A program made the position numbers and the translations under genes. The notes beneath the pieces were generated by a model. That model saw only the letters and a list, made by a program, of their open reading frames with translations. It searched no databases and had not been told where the DNA came from. A DNA stretch of 64,000 bases from Paracoccaceae bacterium (GTDB lineage Bacteria; Pseudomonadota; Alphaproteobacteria; Rhodobacterales; Rhodobacteraceae). Of this stretch, positions 29,165 through 37,031 are shown piece after piece. The stretch spans positions 1 to 64,000 of the forward strand of contig CACKSH010000010.1 of NCBI GenBank assembly GCA_902602765.1, in the 5' to 3' direction. Each line of letters begins with the position of its first letter. The stretch's first letter is position 1.

Positions 29165-29629
29165 ATGCGATGCCCTTTTTGTGGTAATATTGATACGCAA
29201 GTCAAGGACTCTAGGCCTGCAGAAGATCATGTTTCAATTCGCAGAAGAAGATTTTGTTCTGCCTGCGGGGGCCGCTTCACAACATATGAAAGGGTACAAT
29301 TGCGAGACCTTGTGGTAATTAAGTCTAATGGCCGCCGGGAAGAATTTGACAGAGCAAAGCTTGAAAGATCTATTAGAATTGCATTACAAAAACGACCAGT
29401 TGAACATGAAAGAATGGATCAAATGATCTCTGGAATCGTACGAAGATTGGAAAGCTCAGGTGAAACTGATATTCCCTCTAATCAAATTGGTGAAATTGTT
29501 ATGGAGTCTTTGGCCCGAATTGATACTGTTGCCTATGTTCGTTTTGCTAGTGTTTATAAGAACTTTCAGAATCCAGACGATTTTGACAAATTTGTTAGTG
29601 AGTTACGTCCAAAACCAGTCGAGGAATAG
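29165..29629 (+). CDS. nrdR: Transcriptional repressor NrdR
   Basis: NrdR represses ribonucleotide reductase genes in response to ATP/dATP. The zinc ribbon is [15 protein letters not shown]...[13 protein letters not shown] at the N terminus, followed by the ATP-cone domain ([20 protein letters not shown]). I take ATG 29165 as the start because MRCPFCG is the universal family start and AAAGGAAG lies 5 bases before it; an upstream TTG at 29150 is rejected. The protein has 154 residues, normal length. It is followed by ribD with an 8-base gap. Confidence 0.96.
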   Translation: MRCPFCGNIDTQVKDSRPAEDHVSIRRRRFCSACGGRFTTYERVQLRDLVVIKSNGRREEFDRAKLERSIRIALQKRPVEHERMDQMISGIVRRLESSGETDIPSNQIGEIVMESLARIDTVAYVRFASVYKNFQNPDDFDKFVSELRPKPVEE

Positions 29630-29637
29630 CCGACAGC

Positions 29638-30741
29638 ATGGTTAGCCGTTCCTTGACTTATGAGCATTATATGTCTGTTGCTTTGTCACTTGGTCGCCGT
29701 GGTCTCGGTAAAACCTGGCCAAATCCCTCAGTTGGTTGCGTTATTGTGAGTGATGATTTCGTTGTTGGCCGAGGAGTTACTGGAAATGGTGGCCGTCCTC
29801 ATGCTGAGACAAAAGCATTGAAACAAGCTGGTGATCTTGCAAAAGGGGCAACCGTTTTCGTCACTTTAGAACCATGCTCTCATCAGGGTCAAACGGGTTC
29901 TTGTGCAAAGGCTCTAATCGAAGCAGGTGTTGGTCATGTCGTTGTAGCTATTAAGGATGATGATCCTCGCGTAAACGGATCAGGGTTGCAAATGTTGAGA
30001 TCAGCTGGAATTAAAGTTACAACCGGCGTTCTTTCTGAACAAGCAAAATATGATCATTGTGGCTTCCTACTTAAAACTAATGAAAGCAGACCAAAAGTTA
30101 CTTTAAAACTGGCAGTTAGTCTGGACGGTCGGGTTGCGACTCGTATAGGCGATAGTCAATGGATTACAAATGAGAGATCTAGAGAAGTAGTTCATCTTCA
30201 GAGAGCATCTCACGACGCAATAATGGTTGGTGCAGGAACTGTGCGTAAGGATAATCCAAGACTTACTGTTAGAAGTATTGCGCGTTCAGCAAATCCAGTT
30301 CGTGTGCTAATTTCGGATAAAATAAACTTACCTCAAGAGAGCAGATTATTTGCGTCGATAAAGGCACATCCAACCTGGATTATTCATGGGGTAGATGCTG
30401 AAAAAGAAACAAAGCAGGTTTGGACTGGTGCAGGTGCAAAGTTGCTAGAAACAAAGAGTATTAGTGGTAATATTTCAATCAAAAGCGCGCTGAAAAATTT
30501 AGCATCTGAAGGGCTTACGTCGGTTTATTGCGAGGGCGGTAGTCAGTTAGCGGCCTGCTTACTTTCAAACAATCTAGTTGATGAGTTAATAATTTTCACA
30601 GCGGGTGTTATAATAGGGGGTGATGGTTTACCAACTATTGGATCACTCGGCGTTAATGAACTAAAAGACGCCAGACGTTTAAATCTTTTAGAATCTGTGG
30701 CATTGGATGGCGATATTATGACCAGATGGTCTTTAAAATAA
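29638..30741 (+). CDS. ribD: Bifunctional riboflavin deaminase/reductase RibD
   Basis: RibD performs deamination and reduction of the pyrimidine intermediate in riboflavin synthesis. The 367-residue protein has the N-terminal cytidine-deaminase-like zinc domain (PHAETKAL, LEPCSHQGQTGSCAKAL) and the C-terminal reductase (KVTLKLAVSLDGRVAT, WITNERSR, YCEGGSQL). Order nrdR-ribD-ribE is conserved in alphaproteobacteria. The usual following ribBA and ribH genes are not here. Confidence 0.96.
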   Translation: MVSRSLTYEHYMSVALSLGRRGLGKTWPNPSVGCVIVSDDFVVGRGVTGNGGRPHAETKALKQAGDLAKGATVFVTLEPCSHQGQTGSCAKALIEAGVGHVVVAIKDDDPRVNGSGLQMLRSAGIKVTTGVLSEQAKYDHCGFLLKTNESRPKVTLKLAVSLDGRVATRIGDSQWITNERSREVVHLQRASHDAIMVGAGTVRKDNPRLTVRSIARSANPVRVLISDKINLPQESRLFASIKAHPTWIIHGVDAEKETKQVWTGAGAKLLETKSISGNISIKSALKNLASEGLTSVYCEGGSQLAACLLSNNLVDELIIFTAGVIIGGDGLPTIGSLGVNELKDARRLNLLESVALDGDIMTRWSLK

Positions 30742-30888
30742 AAGTTTTACCTTTAAAATGCTATACCTGGCATGGCAATTAAACTAGGACTTCTGTTATG
30801 GTTTTTACAAAGTAAGTTCCAGGTATTTCAGTTAGGTAGTAAGTGGAATTCTAGTTGTTTCGAGAAAATAGGTTTGAAGGATAGTATC

Positions 30889-31506
30889 ATGTTTACTGGA
30901 ATAGTAACAGACATTGGTAAAATTGTTGAGTTGGAAAAGCGTGGTGATTTAAGGGCGCGCATAGAGACAAATTATGACATGAGTACGGTGGCGATAGGCG
31001 CGTCTATGGCTTGTGATGGAATTTGTTTAACAGTCATAAAAACTGGCTCTAATTACTTCGACGTTGAGATTAGTGCGGAAAGTGTTGAAAAGACCCATAT
31101 AAAATTCGACACATGGATAATTGGCGCAAGCCTTAACTTGGAAAGAGCTCTCAAAGTGGGGGATGAGCTGGGAGGACACCTTGTATCTGGCCATGTGGAT
31201 GGTGTTGTCGAGATAATTGATATGAAGGAGGAGGGTGATAGCACTAGGTATGTGTTTTCTGCTCCTTCAGATTTGCAAAAATTCATTGCACCAAAGGGAT
31301 CAGTTGCTCTTAACGGTACTTCGCTAACAGTAAACGAGGTTCATTCGTCAAACTTTGGTGTAAATATTATTCCCCATACCAAAGAGGTAACAACTTGGGG
31401 TTTTTCGAAGATTGGTGACCACTTAAACTTAGAAATTGATACACTTGCTCGTTATGTAGCTCGATTAAACGAAGTGAATACAGCGAGTAATTATTCGGCC
31501 CTCTGA
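30889..31506 (+). CDS. ribE: Riboflavin synthase, alpha chain
   Basis: This enzyme dismutates two lumazine molecules to riboflavin. The 205-residue protein has two lumazine-binding barrels, the first starting MFTGIVTDIGKIVELEK and the second starting near GGHLVSGHVDGVVEI. I take ATG 30889 as start because the family always begins MFTG and GAAGG is at 30876-30880; an upstream in-frame ATG at 30772 would add 39 residues unlike the family. No FMN riboswitch is visible in the 147-base ribD-ribE gap. The 3' end overlaps the convergent transporter gene by 16 bases. Confidence 0.95.
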   Translation: MFTGIVTDIGKIVELEKRGDLRARIETNYDMSTVAIGASMACDGICLTVIKTGSNYFDVEISAESVEKTHIKFDTWIIGASLNLERALKVGDELGGHLVSGHVDGVVEIIDMKEEGDSTRYVFSAPSDLQKFIAPKGSVALNGTSLTVNEVHSSNFGVNIIPHTKEVTTWGFSKIGDHLNLEIDTLARYVARLNEVNTASNYSAL

Positions 31507-32549
31507 AATCCTTCTATGAGTTGAAAGAGGCCAATCCTTGCCCCAAAATATATGCTTAACAGTGTTAGTGGAGCAGAATAACTTAAAGTACTGAATGCTG
31601 TTAAGCCTTGGCCAACAGAACAACCTAAAGATATTACAGCACCGACCCCCATAATTGATGCACCAAGGATTTGTCGTTTTAGTTCTCGCGGGTCTTCGCA
31701 CGCCTCCCAGCGAAAGTGACCTTTTATTATTGAACCAAAAAATGCACCAATTAACACTCCGAGCACCGCCCCAATACCAAATTTAATATTTATTGCACTG
31801 CCGTACATTGCGTAAAGAATGGCTTCGCCAACTGGCGCAACAAATGTGAAGGACTGAATGCCAATAGGTTCGTAGGTAGAGGTAGCAACCCAAGATGTGC
31901 CTATCCATCCACCTACTATGGCTACAGCCACAATAACTGACCAAAAAATAGAGTTAAGTTTCATCTTATTTTTCCAGTTAAATAGGCCGTAAATTAAAAA
32001 TATAATTCCTATTATTGAGCCTACAGCCGCCGAGTTTATTCCAAGGGCTTGAGATCCAAGGTATGATAAGCTTGGTGGTGTGGAAGACTCCAATGGTATA
32101 ACAGGAAATAAGTTTAAGCGTACTTTTGCTAGTGGCCCAGAAATGGTTGCATAGGCAGATACTCCCATCACCAAAACAATTACAAAAGATCGCAAATCGC
32201 CACCCCCGAGGCGCGCTAATGCTCCATATCCGCAATTACCGCAGATTGACATTCCATATCCAAATAGAAGGCCTCCAAATATTGCAGCATATGGGTTCCA
32301 TTCATTGGAAAGATATAGACTGTCTAAACTATTAAATATCTCATAATGGGTACAAAAGTGAACAGCCACAATGCTTAGGCCGAGTGCAATTGCCCACATG
32401 CGGATCCTTATTTGTGAACCGCCATACGTTGCATCTTCAATTGCACCTAATGTACAAAATCTACCCATTCGTGCGGCTAATCCTAAAAGGGTACCACCCA
32501 TTAAGCCGACTAAAGCAGAAAGTTCGTTTCCCCCTAGAGTACTTAACAT
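31491..32549 (-). CDS. YeeE/YedE-family thiosulfate/sulfur transporter (TsuA/SoxT-like)
   Basis: This 352-residue polytopic inner-membrane protein shows the three cysteine motifs of the thiosulfate channel TsuA: GRFCTLG (Cys32), SICGNCGYG around residue 105, and GCSVGQG in the C-terminal half. These relay thiosulfate through the membrane in characterised members. It is the third gene of the leftward soxS-soxR-transporter string, so the likely role is uptake or export of thiosulfate or another sulfur species for the Sox system (SoxT). The start ATG 32549 is preceded by the soxR stop at a 64-base gap. Confidence 0.88.
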   Translation of the reverse strand: MLSTLGGNELSALVGLMGGTLLGLAARMGRFCTLGAIEDATYGGSQIRIRMWAIALGLSIVAVHFCTHYEIFNSLDSLYLSNEWNPYAAIFGGLLFGYGMSICGNCGYGALARLGGGDLRSFVIVLVMGVSAYATISGPLAKVRLNLFPVIPLESSTPPSLSYLGSQALGINSAAVGSIIGIIFLIYGLFNWKNKMKLNSIFWSVIVAVAIVGGWIGTSWVATSTYEPIGIQSFTFVAPVGEAILYAMYGSAINIKFGIGAVLGVLIGAFFGSIIKGHFRWEACEDPRELKRQILGASIMGVGAVISLGCSVGQGLTAFSTLSYSAPLTLLSIYFGARIGLFQLIEGFQRAE

Positions 32550-32613
32550 TAAATTATCATATCATATTTTGGCGACAGCATTGAGAATATATAAAACTAA
32601 CAAATGGGAGCAT

Positions 32614-32958
32614 TTAAGCCTCATTTTTTGAATTACAAAATAGGTCGTATACCACCTCTAGCACACGTTTTGGTTTATCATCCGCTAGTCGATAGTAAAT
32701 AGTTTTTCCATCGCGCCGTGGAATTACCAAGCCTTCGAGTCTGAGCCTTGAAAGTTGCTGTGAGACAGCTGCTTGGCGGGCAGATATAAGATCTTCTAAT
32801 TCTGTAACAGTTTTCTCGCCAGAAACCAGGTGGCATAGGATCATTAAACGTCCCTCATGACTTATAGCCTTCAAAAATGCAGATGCATTTGTAGCCTTAT
32901 CAACCAAGGCATCTAATTCGTCATCTGACATGTTCTCAGTGATAACTGGTAGTATCAT
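32614..32958 (-). CDS. soxR: ArsR-family sulfur-responsive repressor SoxR
   Basis: This 114-residue winged-helix repressor fits SoxR of sulfur-oxidising alphaproteobacteria: KAISHEGRLMILCHL, then the recognition helix SARQAAVSQQLSRLRLEGLV and the wing RRDGKTIYYRLAD. Two cysteines, Cys42 and Cys108, are 66 residues apart, matching the sulfur-sensing pair known in SoxR/BigR-type regulators. Metal-site CxC of arsenic sensors is missing. It lies between soxS and the transporter gene and would repress the sox operons in the absence of thiosulfate or sulfide. Confidence 0.92.
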   Translation of the reverse strand: MILPVITENMSDDELDALVDKATNASAFLKAISHEGRLMILCHLVSGEKTVTELEDLISARQAAVSQQLSRLRLEGLVIPRRDGKTIYYRLADDKPKRVLEVVYDLFCNSKNEA

Positions 32959-33041
32959 TTTTTAATCATTCCCTTTGGATTTGATGGACTATTGGAACAT
33001 TTCAGCTGGTGCAAATTTTTAAAATTTTTGTCTGGCTTTAA

Positions 33042-33398
33042 TTATTTATAATTTGTCTCTCTTTTTAACATAACTTCTAACATACCCCAAAATAAATCAT
33101 CCCCGATGTAACCCTCTACCCTAGAGATTTCGCTAGAATCTTTTGTTAAAATAAATGTTGGGGTGAATACTACAGGTTTTACGTAATCCATTGTTGTTTC
33201 ATAATTTGATATATCCAATCTGATCAACGGCGCAAACTGACCCTCTCGGGTTTTAGGGTAGATATGCGCAATTTCTTCATCCCATATTTCACAATAAAAA
33301 CACCCTTGTTGTTCTACATACACTAAATTATATTTCTCTGAAGCATACGCAAACTTCCATGTAATTAAAAATAGTAGACTTTGAAGTATAATTTTCAT
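33042..33398 (-). CDS. soxS: Periplasmic thioredoxin SoxS
   Basis: This 118-residue protein has a hydrophobic signal peptide (MKIILQSLLFLITWKFAYA) and a thioredoxin-like domain with active site CFYC at Cys33/Cys36. Known SoxS proteins reduce and so reactivate SoxY in the periplasm. It is the first gene of the leftward soxS-soxR arm and diverges from soxV across a 76-base shared promoter region. Confidence 0.9.
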   Translation of the reverse strand: MKIILQSLLFLITWKFAYASEKYNLVYVEQQGCFYCEIWDEEIAHIYPKTREGQFAPLIRLDISNYETTMDYVKPVVFTPTFILTKDSSEISRVEGYIGDDLFWGMLEVMLKRETNYK

Positions 33399-33413
33399 GA
33401 GCTTAAGCAGTGA

Positions 33414-33442
33414 TTGACGAGAATTGTTACATCTTCTATAAT
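33414..33442 (+). promoter_or_regulatory. Promoter of soxVW (sigma-70 type) in divergent sox intergenic region
   Basis: TTGACG at 33414-33419 and a perfect TATAAT at 33437-33442 are separated by exactly 17 bases, giving a near-consensus housekeeping promoter facing soxV, with transcription expected near 33449. The short repeats GAATatgtGAATT directly after the -10 could hold the SoxR operator. A weaker leftward promoter (TTGTTT ... TATAGA, 17-base spacing on the other strand) overlaps it and would serve soxS. SoxR binding here is inferred from the Paracoccus arrangement. Confidence 0.65.
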
Positions 33443-33474
33443 ATGAATATGTGAATTAAACAAGGATCCTCCGC

Positions 33475-34083
33475 ATGTTAGATGTCTCCATATGGGGAGC
33501 TTTTATTGGAGGTTTAATTGTATTTTTCTCGCCCTGTGTGCTGCCTATCGTTCCATTCTACATAAGCTATATGGCAGGAGCGGGCCTTGCAGGGCTCAAA
33601 GAAGAAGGGGCTATACCTTCGGATATCCGGCGAAAAGCTCTAATTTCTTCGCTTTTTTTCTCGTTGGGTATTTTAAGAATTGGTTTTTTAGACCGTCAAT
33701 TTCAGGTGAATGCTGGTGACACAAGCAAAATGGATGCAGTTGGCTCATACTTGGTCGGTTTAGCATTTGCAGCAGGATGGACACCATGTGTTGGCGGTGT
33801 ATTAACGGCGGTAATTATGACAGCCTCTTTGGAAGCTACAGCTTTCGAAGGAATTTTTCTACTATTTGTCTTTGGGGTGGGTTTAACACTGCCTTTTGTG
33901 TTTGCAGCTCTATTTATAAAGCCATTTTTAACATTTGCGGCAAATTTTCGGCCATATTTGGGTTATATCGAAAAGTTAATGGGGCTCCTATTAATCTTTT
34001 TTTCTATGTTATTGGTTACTGGGTCTATCAGTAGGATAGCAAATTGGATGCTGCTTATGTTTCCTAAATTATTTGGAGTTTAG
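33475..34083 (+). CDS. soxV: CcdA-family thiol-electron transporter SoxV with internal deletion
   Basis: SoxV moves reducing power from cytoplasmic thioredoxin to periplasmic SoxW. The N terminus FFSPCVLPIVPFYISYMAG (Cys21) and the second redox cysteine in AAGWTPCVGGVL (Cys105) are intact. The protein is only 202 residues against about 245 usual. The junction is at residues 65-66 (33669/33670): SSLFFSLG joins directly to ILRIGFLDRQ. The family has some 44 residues there, the second half of helix 2, a loop and most of helix 3. The frame is kept. Lost helices should change topology, so function is doubtful. GGATCC-rich leader with AGGATCCTCC precedes the ATG. Confidence 0.88.
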   Translation: MLDVSIWGAFIGGLIVFFSPCVLPIVPFYISYMAGAGLAGLKEEGAIPSDIRRKALISSLFFSLGILRIGFLDRQFQVNAGDTSKMDAVGSYLVGLAFAAGWTPCVGGVLTAVIMTASLEATAFEGIFLLFVFGVGLTLPFVFAALFIKPFLTFAANFRPYLGYIEKLMGLLLIFFSMLLVTGSISRIANWMLLMFPKLFGV

Positions 34084-34085
34084 AT

Positions 34086-34679
34086 ATGATTTTTAAGAAA
34101 TATTTTGTGATTACGTTGACGGCCTTTTTCTATTTGATTGCAACTAATACTTTTGCATTAGAACTTGGAGATGATGGGCTCCATAAAACAAAGTGGATGC
34201 AAGATACTTTCAAGGATTTGCGTGAGGATTTAGAGGAGGCGAATACCGAGGGAAAGCGACTAGTATTATTTTTTGAACAAATTGGCTGCATATATTGCAC
34301 TAAGATGCACAAAGAGGTTTTCTCGAAAGAGAATATTTCCAACTACATAGAAGATAACTTTTTTGTGGTTCAATTAAATTTGCATGGAGATATAGAAGTT
34401 ACAGATTTCGATGGTGAAGTCTTGTCGGAAAAAGATATGGCCCGCAAATGGGGGATTCTCTTTACGCCATCAATTATTTTTCTTCCACAGAAAGTTAAAG
34501 ATGAGGAATCTGCACAGAAAGCAGCCGTTGCAATGATGCCTGGGGCCTTTCATCCCGGTACGACCTTAGATCTTTTCACATGGGTACGCGAGGAGCGTTA
34601 TCTACTTGATAATGGGGAAGATTTTCAGCGATATCATGCAAGAATGGTGAATGAAAGACGCGCCGCTAGATCTGACTAG
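34086..34679 (+). CDS. soxW: Periplasmic thioredoxin SoxW
   Basis: This 197-residue protein has a signal peptide (first about 24 residues) and a thioredoxin-like domain with FFEQIGCIYCTKMHKEVF, active cysteines Cys68 and Cys71. In Paracoccus SoxW is reduced by SoxV and passes electrons to Sox proteins. The C-terminal segment, with MMPGAFHPGTTLDLFTWVREERY, is normal for marine Rhodobacteraceae copies. It is 2 bases after the soxV stop. If the shortened SoxV is inactive, this protein would lack its reductant. Confidence 0.92.
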   Translation: MIFKKYFVITLTAFFYLIATNTFALELGDDGLHKTKWMQDTFKDLREDLEEANTEGKRLVLFFEQIGCIYCTKMHKEVFSKENISNYIEDNFFVVQLNLHGDIEVTDFDGEVLSEKDMARKWGILFTPSIIFLPQKVKDEESAQKAAVAMMPGAFHPGTTLDLFTWVREERYLLDNGEDFQRYHARMVNERRAARSD

Positions 34680-34699
34680 CTGTGTAAAAGAAGATAGTT

Positions 34700-34744
34700 A
34701 TTCAAATTTTAGAATTTATTCTTGCACGATTACAAATTTGTGCA
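34700..34744 (+). promoter_or_regulatory. Inverted repeats upstream of soxX (possible SoxR operator)
   Basis: The 120-base soxW-soxX gap has two imperfect dyads: ATTCAAATTTTAGAAT at 34700-34715 and TGCAC-N12-GTGCA at 34723-34744. SoxR of Paracoccus is known to bind in the equivalent gap, so either could be an operator. A promoter is not clear; TTGCAC at 34722-34727 is a possible -35 element without a good -10. Confidence 0.35.
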
Positions 34745-34799
34745 TTAGAGTGTAAATCAGCAAGGTAGAGTCTCTTTACGACAGCTTAGGAGAGTAATA

Positions 34800-35255
34800 A
34801 TGAAAATTTTTGCAAAGGTAGCTTTTGTAGCAGCATTTATTGGTAGCGCCTCGTTTGCAGGATCAATAACCCCTTCGGACGTAACTTTTGGCGAAGACGG
34901 CGAAGTTACAGCATCTCTTACCGGTGTTGTTGGAGATGCCGCCAATGGTAGAAAACTGTTTATGAATAGGAAAAAAGGAAATTGCTTGGCCTGCCATGTC
35001 AATTCGGAAATGAGTGAGCAGTCATTCCATGGAGAAGTCGGTCCTGAATTAGATGGTGTTGCAGCTCGTTGGAATACAGCAGAACTTAGGGGAATTTTAG
35101 TAAATTCGAAAATGATGTTTGAAGGTACTATAATGCCCTCCTTTTATTGGGACTCAGGTTATGAGCGGACGCTGAAAAAGTTTGTAGGTAAAACAATACT
35201 TGAAGCGCAAGAAGTTGAAGATGTTTTAGCTTATCTTTCAACATTGAAAGAATAA
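34800..35255 (+). CDS. soxX: Sulfur oxidation c-type cytochrome SoxX
   Basis: SoxX is the monohaem subunit of SoxAX, which couples thiosulfate to the SoxY carrier cysteine. The 151-residue precursor has a signal peptide (to about residue 20), the haem motif CLACH at residues 62-66 and the axial Met112 in GTIMPSFY. The length is normal. It is the first gene of the soxXYZA block, and the ATG is preceded by GGAGAG. Confidence 0.96.
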   Translation: MKIFAKVAFVAAFIGSASFAGSITPSDVTFGEDGEVTASLTGVVGDAANGRKLFMNRKKGNCLACHVNSEMSEQSFHGEVGPELDGVAARWNTAELRGILVNSKMMFEGTIMPSFYWDSGYERTLKKFVGKTILEAQEVEDVLAYLSTLKE

Positions 35256-35282
35256 GTTGTTAGTAGATCGAAGGAGATAGAA

Positions 35283-35705
35283 ATGGAACTCACAAGACGT
35301 GATACAATGGCGATAGGAGGAGCGGCTGCGCTTACAGCCATTTTGCCGTCGCTCTCATCAGCGGCAATACCTGTAAATGAGTTAATAATGGGTGTTACTG
35401 GAGGTGTTGACGCAGCATCGAAAGGGATTTCTCTAACTGCACCCGAAATTGCTGAAAACGGCAATACGGTGCCAATTTCAATAGATGCACCGGGTGCGGT
35501 AGCAATTACAGTAATGGCAGCAGGGAACCCTCGTCCAGCAGTGGCTACATTCAATTTTGGTGGTGGATCTGCCTCGCAGAGCGCAACAACCCGAATTAGG
35601 CTGGCTGGCACTCAAGATGTGGTTGCAGTTGCCGAGATGGCAGATGGTTCGTTTGCAACCGCCCATCAAACAGTAAAAGTTACTATTGGCGGCTGCGGCG
35701 GCTGA
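35283..35705 (+). CDS. soxY: Thiosulfate oxidation carrier protein SoxY
   Basis: This 140-residue precursor carries a Tat-type signal (TRRDTMAIGGAAALTA) and ends in the invariant swinging arm VTIGGCGG, with Cys138 the covalent site for sulfur intermediates. The middle is an immunoglobulin-like domain. Tat export as a folded SoxYZ dimer is known. It is 27 bases after soxX and 15 bases before soxZ. Confidence 0.97.
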   Translation: MELTRRDTMAIGGAAALTAILPSLSSAAIPVNELIMGVTGGVDAASKGISLTAPEIAENGNTVPISIDAPGAVAITVMAAGNPRPAVATFNFGGGSASQSATTRIRLAGTQDVVAVAEMADGSFATAHQTVKVTIGGCGG

Positions 35706-35720
35706 AAAGGGAGAAAAGTT

Positions 35721-36050
35721 ATGGCAAAAGGCGTAAAAGCAAGAGTTAAAGTTCCAAAAACTGTAGATGCTGGAGAAATTGTGACTTTAAAAACATTGAT
35801 AAGTCATAAAATGGAAAGTGGGCTGAGAAAAGATAAGGATGGTAATAAAATTCCCCAATCAATTATTAATCGGTTCACATGTGCGTTCAATGGAAATACA
35901 GTGATTGATGTTAAGATGGCTGCTGCAATCTCCACCAATCCTTATTTTGCATTTGACGCCGTTGTTCCTGAGGCGGGTGAGTTTCATTTTACTTGGTACG
36001 ATGATGACGGATCTATTTACGAGGAAAAGAAGAGTGTTAAAATAGCGTAA
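35721..36050 (+). CDS. soxZ: Thiosulfate oxidation carrier complex protein SoxZ
   Basis: This 109-residue immunoglobulin-fold partner of SoxY contains ARVKVPKTVDAGEIVTLKTLISHKMESGLRKD and the C-terminal GEFHFTWYDDDGSIYE motif. It has no signal peptide, which fits co-export with the Tat-carrying SoxY. The gene has a GGGAGAAAAG ribosome site. Length and motifs are typical. Confidence 0.97.
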   Translation: MAKGVKARVKVPKTVDAGEIVTLKTLISHKMESGLRKDKDGNKIPQSIINRFTCAFNGNTVIDVKMAAAISTNPYFAFDAVVPEAGEFHFTWYDDDGSIYEEKKSVKIA

Positions 36051-36100
36051 TGATGCTCAAATGCGCAAATTTTGCGCCTCTAATTATTGGGAGGAAACTT

Positions 36101-36940
36101 ATGAAGTTTAAGAAACTAATTACAGTGGTGCTAGGAGCATTAGCTATTCCATTTGCCGCTGTCGCAGGTGAAGATTCGCAGCTAACCGTTGAGGGTCAAC
36201 TAATGGTAACCTCGGTTGCTGCCCCTGCGCATATGGAGAATGTTGATAAAATTTTCTCTGGGTGGGTTTTTAGGAAGGATGAAACTCAGGCACTTCAGAT
36301 GGATGATTTTGATAATCCTGCTTTTATCTTTATTGACAAGGCAATTGATACTTTCAGCAAGGTAGAAGGAACTGCGGGAAAGGCCTGCGTGTCATGCCAT
36401 GAATCTCCGGAGGTTTTTAAAGGGTTACGAGCTTCTATGCCTAGAGTTAATAGCTCTGGGGAACTAGAAACCATTCCTGAGTTGGTAAACGGTTGCCGAA
36501 CCGAAAGAATGGGTGCTGAAAAGTGGAAGTGGTCCGGAGGTAGCATGGCTGGCATTGTTGGTTTGATTGGCCTTCAATCGAGAGGTATGTCCGTCGATGT
36601 TACTATTGATGGCCCAGCATCAAGTATGTGGGAAAAAGGTAAAGAGCTGTACTACACTCGTGTAGGTCAGCTAAATATGTCTTGCGCCAATTGCCATGAA
36701 GATAACTACGGCAACATGATCAGGGCTGATCATTTATCTATGGGTCAAATTAATGGCTTTCCGACTTACAGATTAAAAAATGCGAAGTTAAATACTATTC
36801 ATGGTCGTTTTAAGGGTTGTATGAAGAATATTCGTGCTACTCCATATAAAGAGGGTGGGGATGAGTTTAAAGCTCTAGAGCTCTATGTGGCATCTCGTTC
36901 CAATGGACTTACAGTAGAAACGCCATCAGTTCGAAACTAG
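36101..36940 (+). CDS. soxA: Sulfur oxidation c-type cytochrome SoxA (dihaem)
   Basis: This catalytic subunit of SoxAX has 279 residues from ATG 36101, which follows GGGAGGAAA; an upstream in-frame ATG at 36050 is rejected because it would mask the signal peptide MKFKKLITVVLGALAIPFAA. Two haem motifs are present: CVSCH (96-100) and CANCH (195-199). The residue after GRFKG, Cys240, is the expected haem thiolate/persulfide ligand, and Cys132 that of the first haem. So this is the dihaem type found in Rhodobacterales. A terminator follows immediately. Confidence 0.96.
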   Translation: MKFKKLITVVLGALAIPFAAVAGEDSQLTVEGQLMVTSVAAPAHMENVDKIFSGWVFRKDETQALQMDDFDNPAFIFIDKAIDTFSKVEGTAGKACVSCHESPEVFKGLRASMPRVNSSGELETIPELVNGCRTERMGAEKWKWSGGSMAGIVGLIGLQSRGMSVDVTIDGPASSMWEKGKELYYTRVGQLNMSCANCHEDNYGNMIRADHLSMGQINGFPTYRLKNAKLNTIHGRFKGCMKNIRATPYKEGGDEFKALELYVASRSNGLTVETPSVRN

Positions 36941-36950
36941 TAAAATAAAA

Positions 36951-36975
36951 CCCCAGCAAATTTTGCTGGGGTTTT
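36951..36975 (+). terminator. Rho-independent terminator after soxA
   Basis: CCCCAGCA and TGCTGGGG form an 8-base GC-rich stem with a five-base AT loop, directly followed by TTTT. This lies 10 bases after the soxA stop and 56 bases before soxB, so soxXYZA and soxBCD may be separated or attenuated. Confidence 0.85.
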
Positions 36976-37031
36976 GCTTGATTAAAAATTCAAATATGCG
37001 AATATGTATTTAAATTTTAGAGAGAAAATTA

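Noticed and set aside
30742-30888. FMN riboswitch or long N-terminal extension for ribE
   Set aside because: None of the conserved RFN element boxes is recognisable, and the in-frame extension does not resemble the family; the ATG at 30889 has a good ribosome site.
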